Positions 14,912 to 21,135 of a stretch of DNA of 21,936 nucleotides are shown piece by piece (the stretch's first letter is position 1; the number at the start of each line of letters is the position of its first letter). The notes under the pieces are model-generated. The model saw only the letters and a list, made by a program, of their open reading frames with translations, was not told the origin of the DNA and did not search any database. The translations under genes and the position numbers were made by a program. Source of the stretch: a virus; IMG/VR virus record IMGVR_UViG_3300005882_000540, positions 1-21,936 of that record. One strand, given 5' to 3'.

Positions 14912-16341
14912 TGTCGAGCGCTAAGTATGGCTCGCTGCCATTTGAAGAGGCCATAGCGTACTTTCGGCAAAAGCTGAACGTGCCAACTGAGCGCTGGGCG
15001 GATATTTGGGCGGCAGCTCACGACAAGGCGTTTATGGTGGCCGGTGCCATGAAAAACGATTTGCTTAATGACTTTCGGTCAGCCGTTGACGAAGCCATTG
15101 CCAATGGTCGCTCTATAGGTTGGTTTAAACGTGAGTTTAATAACATCGTTGCCCGCCACGGATGGGAGCACACCGGCACCCCTGGTTGGCGCGCATCAAC
15201 TATTTATTCCACCAACGTGCGCCAGAGCTACAACGCCGGGCGGTACGAGCAATTGCAGCGCTTTCCATACTGGGAGTATCGCCACGGCGATTCACGCGTG
15301 CCTCGCGTGTTGCATTTATCATGGGATGGATTAGTGCTGCCTAAAGATGATCCGTGGTGGCAAACGCATTTCCCTGCTAGTGGTTATGGCTGCTCATGCA
15401 AGGTTTTCGGGCGCAGCGAAAACGAAATGCGTCGCCGTGGACTAACACCAGGGCAAGCACCAAATGACGGCACCTATGACTGGACCGACAAAGTTACCGG
15501 CGAGGTGTTCACGTTACCACGCGGCGTTGATCCGGGGTTTGAGTACGCACCAGGCTCAAGCCTTGAGCGTACGGCCATACAAAAGATGGCTGCTCGAAAA
15601 GCGCAGGATTTTGCGCCCCCACCCCGCGTGGTGCCTGATTTATTCTCAACGGTATCTGGGGTTAACAACAACGCCATCAATTCCGTTTGGGCAAACGCAC
15701 CGCAGGCGCTGGGCACTTCAGTTGAACAACTTGCTTCATTTATGGCCGTGCATCCAACCAAGACGCTGTTTATTAAGCAGGCAGAAATTGGCACGCGCAA
15801 TCGGGCCTCTTACGCAATACAGGACGATGTGGCAGCGTACTTAGGGTTAAATTCACGCGACCGTCAGTGGACCTATGGGCGTGCAACCCGCGCTGCTGGC
15901 TATACCGCATTACCGTGGGATTTTACTGTGGTTAAAGTTAAATCCACGACGCGGTTATCCAATGTTGATTTGAACCGTATTCGCGATGAGGTAAAAAACC
16001 TGATCACCGAGCGCAAAATCGGAACCACCGAGTGGTCAGTTTCACGCCGCCTGCGACAAAAGGGCTATAATGATGATGGCGTCTTGATAACGTGGCTGCA
16101 CGAGCTTGGCCACCAAGTACACTTTTGGGGCGGCCAATCATCATGGCCACAGTCATTAAGTGCGGCCTCAGTCACGCGCTACGGTGCGACGAATGCCGAA
16201 GAGTTCTTTGCTGAGCACTTCGTATTGTGGTTCTTTGCCCGCGACGAATTGATGATTTACAACCCTCAAATAGCGCGTTGGATTGATGAGCAAATGACAT
16301 CAGCCTTAAGTTCAACTGAAAAAGGAAAATGGAAACCATGA
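14911..16341 (+). CDS. MuF head protein with C-terminal zincin-like domain
   Basis: Minor head protein of 476 residues, counterpart of Mu gp30 (F). The MuF domain occupies about 10-175: LPFEEAIAYFRQK, the TNVRQSYNAGRYEQL helix, HGDSRVPRVLH and the conserved end YGCSCKVFG. Beyond residue 240 the protein no longer resembles a structural head protein. The last 230 residues include HELGH (397-401), a zincin metallopeptidase signature, and NAEEFFAEHF (429-438) with acidic residues able to supply the third zinc ligand. MuF proteins with variable toxin domains are a known class of phage polymorphic toxins; the zincin assignment comes from the motif. It overlaps the following small gene. Confidence 0.9.
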   Translation: MSSAKYGSLPFEEAIAYFRQKLNVPTERWADIWAAAHDKAFMVAGAMKNDLLNDFRSAVDEAIANGRSIGWFKREFNNIVARHGWEHTGTPGWRASTIYSTNVRQSYNAGRYEQLQRFPYWEYRHGDSRVPRVLHLSWDGLVLPKDDPWWQTHFPASGYGCSCKVFGRSENEMRRRGLTPGQAPNDGTYDWTDKVTGEVFTLPRGVDPGFEYAPGSSLERTAIQKMAARKAQDFAPPPRVVPDLFSTVSGVNNNAINSVWANAPQALGTSVEQLASFMAVHPTKTLFIKQAEIGTRNRASYAIQDDVAAYLGLNSRDRQWTYGRATRAAGYTALPWDFTVVKVKSTTRLSNVDLNRIRDEVKNLITERKIGTTEWSVSRRLRQKGYNDDGVLITWLHELGHQVHFWGGQSSWPQSLSAASVTRYGATNAEEFFAEHFVLWFFARDELMIYNPQIARWIDEQMTSALSSTEKGKWKP

Positions 16342-16541
16342 GTCAAGAACCCGATGTAATATCCGCAGCCATGCGCATTGCGGCCAGTGACCCAACGCTA
16401 GCAAATGCCAAAGAGCTAAATCGTTTAATGCGAAGCGCTAAAGGCGACGACAAAGACGCTATTGCCGACTTAATCGAAACCTTTCTTATGAGCGTACAAG
16501 ACCCGCAATTACGCATGCAACTCATGGATGAGCTTCACTGA
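16338..16541 (+). CDS. small helical protein after MuF, possible immunity partner
   Basis: Protein of 67 residues from ATG 16338 (70 from ATG 16329, also in frame). It is mostly helical and acidic (MSQEPDVISAAMRIAASDP, DKDAIADLIETFLMSVQD), with no cysteine or membrane segment. I recognise no family. It overlaps the end of muF by four bases (ATGA) and the gpG start by one (TGATG), so it is translated with them. Its position directly after a MuF with a putative toxin domain is where an immunity or chaperone gene would sit; this is inference from position. AAAGGA lies two bases before 16329 and twelve before 16338, so the start is uncertain. Confidence 0.7.
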   Translation: MSQEPDVISAAMRIAASDPTLANAKELNRLMRSAKGDDKDAIADLIETFLMSVQDPQLRMQLMDELH

Positions 16542-16978
16542 TGGCTGGTGCACGAATTGAAATTGATGCAACCACACAGGTCATTGCGGCGGCCATTGCG
16601 TCACTGCGTAGCCAAGCACAAGACCTTGCTGAACCGTTTGCGGAGATTGGCGAATACCTGATTGAGTCGCATCAAGACCGATTCAAGGCCGGCGAGTCGC
16701 CCGATGGTCAGGCCTGGGCACCGCTGAGCGAGGATTACAAAAAACGCGCCAAGCGCCCCAGCGAAATACTGATTGAAGATGGCTTTCTTATGGGTACGTT
16801 AAATTACAACCCCAGCGGCAGCGAGCTGCTATTCGGCACGCCAATGGAATATGGTGCGGCGCATCATTTTGGTTACGAAGAAAATAACTTGCCCGCTCGA
16901 CCTTGGCTTGGTTTGTCGCCATTGGACAGTGATGTGGTGGTGCAGATTTTCCGCGCGCATCTCTCAGAAGCGATTTAA
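16541..16978 (+). CDS. virion morphogenesis protein (Mu gpG-like)
   Basis: Protein of 145 residues of the phage virion morphogenesis (gpG/tail completion S) family. Recognisable segments are IGEYLIESHQDRFKAGESPDGQAWAPLS (about 36-63), ILIEDGFLMGTLNY, the GTPMEYGAAHHFG turn and ARPWLGLS. Related proteins act at the head-tail junction; in Mu it is needed for head/tail joining. Its start overlaps the preceding stop. It is the last gene before the 262-bp gap, so it likely ends the packaging operon. Confidence 0.9.
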   Translation: MAGARIEIDATTQVIAAAIASLRSQAQDLAEPFAEIGEYLIESHQDRFKAGESPDGQAWAPLSEDYKKRAKRPSEILIEDGFLMGTLNYNPSGSELLFGTPMEYGAAHHFGYEENNLPARPWLGLSPLDSDVVVQIFRAHLSEAI

Positions 16979-17182
16979 GCGGCACAAATTAACGTTTGGC
17001 TACATACGCTAGCATTCGTTGAGATAATGCCGCCACGGAAAATTTAAACGGGTTTTAAACACTATCCCACATGAAAGATAAAACCCCGTTGCCCACTGCC
17101 GGGCAAAAACGATTATTTTCTGGTTGAAAATCGCCCGACCATTATTCATAGTGGCGGCACTAAGAACTGCCCCCAAACCCCA
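16979..17182 (+). promoter_or_regulatory. structured intergenic region, candidate late promoter
   Basis: This is the main part of the longest gene-free stretch (16979-17240). It contains a dyad GCTA-N7-TAGC (16999-17013) followed by an extended -10-like TGAGATAAT (17020-17028, GATAAT 5/6) without a -35, the pattern of an activator-dependent promoter. Downstream are TGCCGCCAC (17028-17036) paired with GTGGCGGCA (17151-17159), an AACGGG/CCCGTT-type pairing, TTGCCC/GGGCAA around ACTGCC, and ATTTTC/GAAAAT around TGGTT. No ORF of note is seen. Mu has a late promoter (PI) before the protease gene at the same place. Confidence 0.45.
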
Positions 17183-17208
17183 AGAAAGTAGCAAAACTCT
17201 TTAATCCC
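17183..17208 (+). repeat. 26-bp direct repeat, copy 2
   Basis: Identical over 26 bases to 8879-8904, and again followed after a short gap by a hairpin (17221-17240). It lies 33 bases before the protease/scaffold start. The flanking sequences of the two copies are unrelated, so the conserved block is sharply bounded. Confidence 0.9.
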
Positions 17209-17220
17209 AAGCTCACCGAC

Positions 17221-17240
17221 GCCCCCGCCATGATGGGGGC
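17221..17240 (+). promoter_or_regulatory. hairpin abutting the protease start codon
   Basis: GCCCCC (17221-17226) pairs with GGGGGC (17235-17240), and the protease ATG begins at the next base. The only Shine-Dalgarno-like sequence (the G-run) is in the 3' arm, so the folded form would hide the initiation site. There is no T-run, so termination is unlikely. Confidence 0.5.
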
Positions 17241-18419
17241 ATGAAAACGAAACACACCCAAACCCCAATTGCCGCTTTGACGGCCAGCCGTACCGAGCCA
17301 AACCGCTCGGCACTTGCTGCTTTGAGCACCGTAATGACGCAGGCGGACGTTGGCAAGAAGCGCGTTCAACTGCTGCCAGACGGTGTTTTTCGTGCCGCAA
17401 AAGATGGCCGCCCGCACGATGCCCCTTATTGGAAGCTTGATAAAGATATCGCTGAGCGATTGATTCAGCGAGTGTCGGCGCGTGCCAATGACTTGCACTT
17501 CGATTACGAACATCAAACGCTGCATGCCGAAGAGAATGGCCGTGAAGCTCCAGCAGCCGGATGGTTCCGCGAGCTGGAATACATCCCAGGCGAAGGCCTG
17601 TTTGCCATTGAGCCGCGCTGGACAGCTAAAGCTAAAGCCTACATTGAAAATGAAGAGTATCGCTACGTGTCAGCGGTGTTCGCCTATGACCGCGAGACCG
17701 GTGAAGTAACCGACCTTTACCACGCTGCACTGACTAACGACCCCGGCTTAGACGGCATGAAGTCTATCGCCGCTATGAAGCATTTCAGCTCCAGTTCCCA
17801 ACCGCCCGAAGATTCGGGCATCACTCCAACACAGGAAGATAGTCCGATGAACGAAGCAATGAAACTGTTGCTCGCGACGCTCGGTATCGAATTTGAGGAA
17901 AAAGCCCTCGAAGACGCTGCCGCGTGCAAGGCTCTTGCTGATAAGGCAAACACAGCTATTGCTGCTTTGAAAGCAACGGCCGCCAAATCAGACGAGCTGA
18001 CTACGCAAGTCGCAGCACTGAAGAGCAAGCAGGCTGATCCAGCCAAATTCGTCCCAATTGAAGTGGCCAATGAATTGCGCGAGCAAATCGCAGCCCTCAA
18101 GAGTGGCGATGAGGAAACGCAAATTACCGCGTTAATCGAAACTGCGCGCCAACAAGGTCGCTTAATTCCAGCCGAAGAAGACTGGGCGAAAAACTTGGCC
18201 GCAACTCACGGTGTCGAGGCGTTGAAGTCAAACTTGGCAACGCGCCCTGCTATTGCAGCGCTCGTGCGCAAAGGTGACGACAGTGCCACCGGCAAAGGTG
18301 GTGATAAAACCACCACGGTGCCAGATAACGACGTCGAACTCACAGCGGATGAACTCGCAATTTGCAAAAACTGCGGCATCGACCCTGCTGAGTATCGCAA
18401 AACGAAGGGAGCCAAGTAA
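17241..18419 (+). CDS. head protease and scaffold (Mu gpI-like)
   Basis: Protein of 392 residues of the Mu prophage I family: an N-terminal maturation protease domain (about 35-185) joined to a C-terminal scaffold. Protease landmarks are KRVQLLPDGVFRA, DLHFDYEHQTL (His-containing) and YRYVSAVFAYDRETGEVTDL. A polar linker (185-202) leads to a long alanine-rich coiled region (215-300) and a basic tail. In Mu, gpI processes the head and the scaffold gpZ. The start at 17241 is directly preceded by a hairpin and lacks a normal binding site; ATG 17334, which starts closer to the conserved domain, is an alternative but also has no good site. Confidence 0.9.
   Translation: MKTKHTQTPIAALTASRTEPNRSALAALSTVMTQADVGKKRVQLLPDGVFRAAKDGRPHDAPYWKLDKDIAERLIQRVSARANDLHFDYEHQTLHAEENGREAPAAGWFRELEYIPGEGLFAIEPRWTAKAKAYIENEEYRYVSAVFAYDRETGEVTDLYHAALTNDPGLDGMKSIAAMKHFSSSSQPPEDSGITPTQEDSPMNEAMKLLLATLGIEFEEKALEDAAACKALADKANTAIAALKATAAKSDELTTQVAALKSKQADPAKFVPIEVANELREQIAALKSGDEETQITALIETARQQGRLIPAEEDWAKNLAATHGVEALKSNLATRPAIAALVRKGDDSATGKGGDKTTTVPDNDVELTADELAICKNCGIDPAEYRKTKGAK
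17847..18419 (+). CDS. internal-start scaffold protein (Mu gpZ-like)
   Basis: In-frame internal start at codon 203 of the protease/scaffold gene, giving a separate 190-residue scaffold. AGGA (17833-17836) stands ten bases before the ATG and the sequence begins MNEAMKLLLATLGIEFEEKA. The internal product comprises the alanine-rich coiled region and the basic C-terminus, and would be made in excess over the protease. Mu and lambda make their scaffolds in the same nested way; here it is inferred from the binding site and the domain boundary. Confidence 0.65.
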   Translation: MNEAMKLLLATLGIEFEEKALEDAAACKALADKANTAIAALKATAAKSDELTTQVAALKSKQADPAKFVPIEVANELREQIAALKSGDEETQITALIETARQQGRLIPAEEDWAKNLAATHGVEALKSNLATRPAIAALVRKGDDSATGKGGDKTTTVPDNDVELTADELAICKNCGIDPAEYRKTKGAK

Positions 18420-18817
18420 TGCAACTCACTGAAGACCGCAATACGGCACGCTCGGAGTTAACCGTGGTTCAAGACCCGGTTGCCGCAGCGGTGCGCATTT
18501 TCGCTGGCGGTATCACCATGCTCAATGCGGCTGGTGACGCTGTCCCTGGTTCAACCGCAACCGGCTTAACTCCACGCGGCATTGCTCAAGAGCATGTTGA
18601 TAACCGCGCTGGTGCAGCGGGTGTGGCCACTGTGCTTTCGCGCCGGGGCTGCCACAAGGTTGCTAACGACGGCACGATTACTCGCGCCGATATTGGTGGG
18701 CTGGCATATGTCGTTGATGACCAAACTGTTGCAAACAGTGACGGTGCTGCGACACGTTCAGCTCTTGGCAAAATCATTGACGTAAACGCCGATGGCGTTT
18801 GGGTCGATATCGCTTAA
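18419..18817 (+). CDS. putative head decoration protein (DUF2190-like)
   Basis: Protein of 132 residues rich in small residues and beta-strand: VAAAVRIFAGGITMLNAAGDAVPG, then LTPRGIAQEHVDNRAGAAGV and LAYVVDDQTVANSDG. The ending GKIIDVNADGVWVDIA is typical of DUF2190-like decoration proteins found between scaffold and major head genes. It would sit on the outer capsid surface and stabilise it. It overlaps the protease/scaffold stop by one base (TAATG), supporting co-translation. Confidence 0.75.
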   Translation: MQLTEDRNTARSELTVVQDPVAAAVRIFAGGITMLNAAGDAVPGSTATGLTPRGIAQEHVDNRAGAAGVATVLSRRGCHKVANDGTITRADIGGLAYVVDDQTVANSDGAATRSALGKIIDVNADGVWVDIA

Positions 18818-18827
18818 GGGCGTTTTC

Positions 18828-19706
18828 ATGATTATCAACAAAGCGAACTTAAGCATCATTTATACCGCTGTTAAAACTGCTTTTAACAAGGGCTTAAAGG
18901 ATGCCACTGAGTATCAAAGTCGCATTGCGACGGTGGTGCCATCGAGTACCAAAGAAGAAAACTATAAGTGGCTAGGCCAGTTCCCACGATTACAGAAGTG
19001 GATTGGCGACCGCACCGTGAAGAACTTAAAGGCGCATAGCTACTCCATCACCAACGAAAAATTCGAGTCAACCATTGCTATTCCGCGTGATGACATCGAA
19101 GACGATACGTATGGCGTGTTTACCCCTCTATTTGAGGAGATGGGTCATGCTGCTAAGACACACCCGGACGAATTGGTGTTTGGCTTATTGGCGCAGGGTT
19201 TTGACCAGCTGTGCTATGACGGACAAAACTTCTTCGACACCGACCACAAGGTTGGCGATGAGTCAGTGAGTAACATGCAGGCCGGTGCCGGCGTGCCATG
19301 GTACTTACTTGACACCAACCGCCCATTAAAACCAATCATCTTCCAAAAGCGCCGCGATTACGACTTGAAGTCTCGTCAGGACGAAACCGCTGAGAGCACC
19401 TGGTTGCGTGATGAATACGAGTACGGTGTTGACGCTCGTGTGAATGCTGGTTTTGGTTTGTGGCAGTTGGCGTTTGGCTCAAAGGCCGACCTGACTGAGG
19501 CTAACTTTGATGCAGCGCTTGAAGCCATGATGGCGCTCAAATCAGACGAAGGTCGCCCATTAGGTGTCCGCCCGAACCTTTTAGTGGTGGGTCCGAAGAA
19601 CCGCGCCAAAGCCAACAACGTCATTGAAGTGATGAACAAAGAAGGCGGCGCGAGCAACCCGAACTACAAGGCTGTTGAAGTTCTGGTTGTACCTTGGCTT
19701 GAGTAA
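18828..19706 (+). CDS. major head protein (Mu gpT-like)
   Basis: Major capsid protein of 292 residues, Mu gpT family. Features are MIINKANLSIIYTAVKTAFNKGL at the N-terminus, SSTKEENYKWLGQFPRLQKW, the ITNEKFESTIAIPRDDIEDD strand region, FFDTDHKVG, and the C-terminal LLVVGPKNRAKANNVI. The start chosen is ATG 18828, preceded by AAGGGC; an in-frame start at 18792 would lie within the decoration gene and does not match the family. The gene is followed by two hairpins. Confidence 0.95.
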   Translation: MIINKANLSIIYTAVKTAFNKGLKDATEYQSRIATVVPSSTKEENYKWLGQFPRLQKWIGDRTVKNLKAHSYSITNEKFESTIAIPRDDIEDDTYGVFTPLFEEMGHAAKTHPDELVFGLLAQGFDQLCYDGQNFFDTDHKVGDESVSNMQAGAGVPWYLLDTNRPLKPIIFQKRRDYDLKSRQDETAESTWLRDEYEYGVDARVNAGFGLWQLAFGSKADLTEANFDAALEAMMALKSDEGRPLGVRPNLLVVGPKNRAKANNVIEVMNKEGGASNPNYKAVEVLVVPWLE

Positions 19707-19709
19707 CGT

Positions 19710-19724
19710 TAACGCATTGCGTTA
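19710..19724 (+). promoter_or_regulatory. short hairpin after the major head gene
   Basis: TAACGC and GCGTTA pair perfectly around ATT, four bases after the stop codon. It has no T-run; it may protect the 3' end of the abundant head mRNA or act with the terminator 15 bases farther on. Confidence 0.4.
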
Positions 19725-19738
19725 GCACACCTCCCTGG

Positions 19739-19772
19739 TGCCGCCTGTGCAGTTTGGCGGGCGGCATTTTTT
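19739..19772 (+). terminator. intrinsic terminator after the major head gene
   Basis: TGCCGCC (19739-19745) pairs with GGCGGCA (19760-19766), followed at once by six T (19767-19772). The next gene starts 16 bases downstream in the same direction, so termination is probably partial and lowers expression of head-completion and tail genes relative to the capsid protein. Confidence 0.7.
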
Positions 19773-19788
19773 AACGAAGGAAAAGATC

Positions 19789-20274
19789 ATGACTAAGCAG
19801 ACTTTAATTGCGGTGATTGCAGCTGTTTCTGCCGCTGACGGTTATCGCCGAGCGGGCATTGACTTGCTAGCAGGCAAGAACGAACTGGAGTTGACCGAGG
19901 CGCAATTGGCGCAGTTTGAGGCAGACCCCCGCATTGTGGTGACGCGCAAGCCCGCGACCGATGAAGGCGTTATGGGTAACGCAAAAAAAGCCACAACCGA
20001 TGGCACTGGAGCTAGCAGTAAGAAAGCTGAGAAAGTGACATTTGATGTGGCGGCACCAGACGAAATCGACTTGTCTAAATTTGAACCAGAAGGCTTAGCG
20101 CATTATGCCGCTGCGCTTCACCAACTAAATAAATCAGGTGCTCTTGAGCTTAACGCCCAGGGCAAACCGAATGTTGATGACTTGGCGGTTGAAGTGGACG
20201 GCAAAACTGTTAAGCCAAGCGCCTCAGACCGCGATGCGGTGTGGGATGGTTACAAACAACTGATTGGTGCGTAA
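19789..20274 (+). CDS. gp35-like protein (HI1506-type N-terminal domain)
   Basis: Protein of 161 residues. The first 50 residues (TLIAVIAAVSAADGYRRAGIDL, then LTEAQLAQFEADPRIVV) match the small HI1506-like domain of Mu-like prophage gp35. A polar linker of about 40 residues follows. The C-terminal part (100-161) has an FEPEGLAHYAAALHQLNK helix and a KPNVDDLAVEVDG segment. The function is unproven; its place after the major head gene suggests head completion. ATG 19789 follows a strong AAGGAAAAG site. Confidence 0.83.
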   Translation: MTKQTLIAVIAAVSAADGYRRAGIDLLAGKNELELTEAQLAQFEADPRIVVTRKPATDEGVMGNAKKATTDGTGASSKKAEKVTFDVAAPDEIDLSKFEPEGLAHYAAALHQLNKSGALELNAQGKPNVDDLAVEVDGKTVKPSASDRDAVWDGYKQLIGA

Positions 20275-20277
20275 ACG

Positions 20278-20700
20278 ATGCCGTACTGCCTAGTGACTGA
20301 CCTTGTGGCGCGTTACAGCGAAGCTGAACTGATTGCGCTAACCGACCGCGCTGGAAGCGGCGCGGTTGACCAGAGCGTTGCACAGCACGCCATTGATGAC
20401 GCTTCGGCGTTAATTGATGGTTATCTGCTTGGCCGTTATGAATTGCCGCTTCAGCCGGTGCCGAGCGTATTGACGCCAATTTGCGCAGATATCGCCCGCT
20501 ATCAACTATACGACAATGAAGCGCCCACGGTCGTCACTAAGCGGTACGAAACCGCCATTGCATTTCTTAAATCTGTTGGCAAAGGCGAAGTCACGTTGGG
20601 CATTCACACCGACGGCGGCTCACCAGGCTCGACAGACTTACCCGAAATTCAATCGGGCGGCAACGTGTTCAACCGCAATAAATCAAAAGGCTTTATCTGA
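20278..20700 (+). CDS. DUF1320 head-completion protein (Mu gp36-like)
   Basis: Protein of 140 residues of the DUF1320 family. The N-terminal MPYCLVTDLVARYSEAELIALTDR, the AIDDASALIDGYLLGRYELPL helix and ICADIARYQLYDNEAP are diagnostic. This family forms adaptor or connector proteins under the portal. The C-terminus is glycine- and polar-rich. It begins three bases after the previous stop and overlaps the next gene by one base. Confidence 0.92.
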   Translation: MPYCLVTDLVARYSEAELIALTDRAGSGAVDQSVAQHAIDDASALIDGYLLGRYELPLQPVPSVLTPICADIARYQLYDNEAPTVVTKRYETAIAFLKSVGKGEVTLGIHTDGGSPGSTDLPEIQSGGNVFNRNKSKGFI

Positions 20701-21131
20701 TGTTGCGCGAGCAGGTCGAGGCGCGACTACGTGCACTGGCTATTGATGGCCAGCCCGTATTCAAGACCATTGAATCGGCCACCAACCTCGATTCGGTAAT
20801 TAAGGGCAACCGCATTGCAGCGGATACGGCCTTTATTGTGCCGATGGCTGATCGAGGTGCGCCGCAAGAATTAACCACGATGCGCTTTCAACAGCATATA
20901 CAAGCCACCGTGGGTGTTGTCATTGCGTGTCGCAATATCAACGACACTTTTGGCAAAGATGCGATAGAGCGTTTGGAGTATTTAAAGCAGCTCGTACGCA
21001 AACACTTACTAGGGTGGGAGCCAGATGGCATGGAAACCCTCCTATTTGACCAGGGCCGCATTGTGTCATTTAGCGCATCGGCCGCTTTTTGGCTAGAGCA
21101 ATACCGTTGCCGATACACATTTAGAGGATAA
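20700..21131 (+). CDS. gp37-like protein, possible tail terminator
   Basis: Protein of 143 residues resembling the gp37-type proteins that follow DUF1320 in transposable phages. It has an N-terminal helix (LREQVEARLRALA), a beta core (TAFIVPMADRGAPQEL, then FQQHIQATVGVVIACRNI), a helix (AIERLEYLKQLVRKHLLGW) and a closing strand pair (IVSFSASAAFWLEQYRCRYTF). This order resembles lambda gpU-type tail terminators, so a head-tail joining role is likely but inferred. The start overlaps the preceding stop (TGATG). Confidence 0.78.
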   Translation: MLREQVEARLRALAIDGQPVFKTIESATNLDSVIKGNRIAADTAFIVPMADRGAPQELTTMRFQQHIQATVGVVIACRNINDTFGKDAIERLEYLKQLVRKHLLGWEPDGMETLLFDQGRIVSFSASAAFWLEQYRCRYTFRG

Positions 21132-21135
21132 GACC

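Noticed and set aside
17150-17205. Frame before copy 2 of the 26-bp repeat ending in the same six residues as the membrane protein
   Set aside because: The shared residues ESSKTL simply reflect the identical DNA. Upstream sequence has no similarity to gene 8442 and no start, so it is not a gene remnant I can support.
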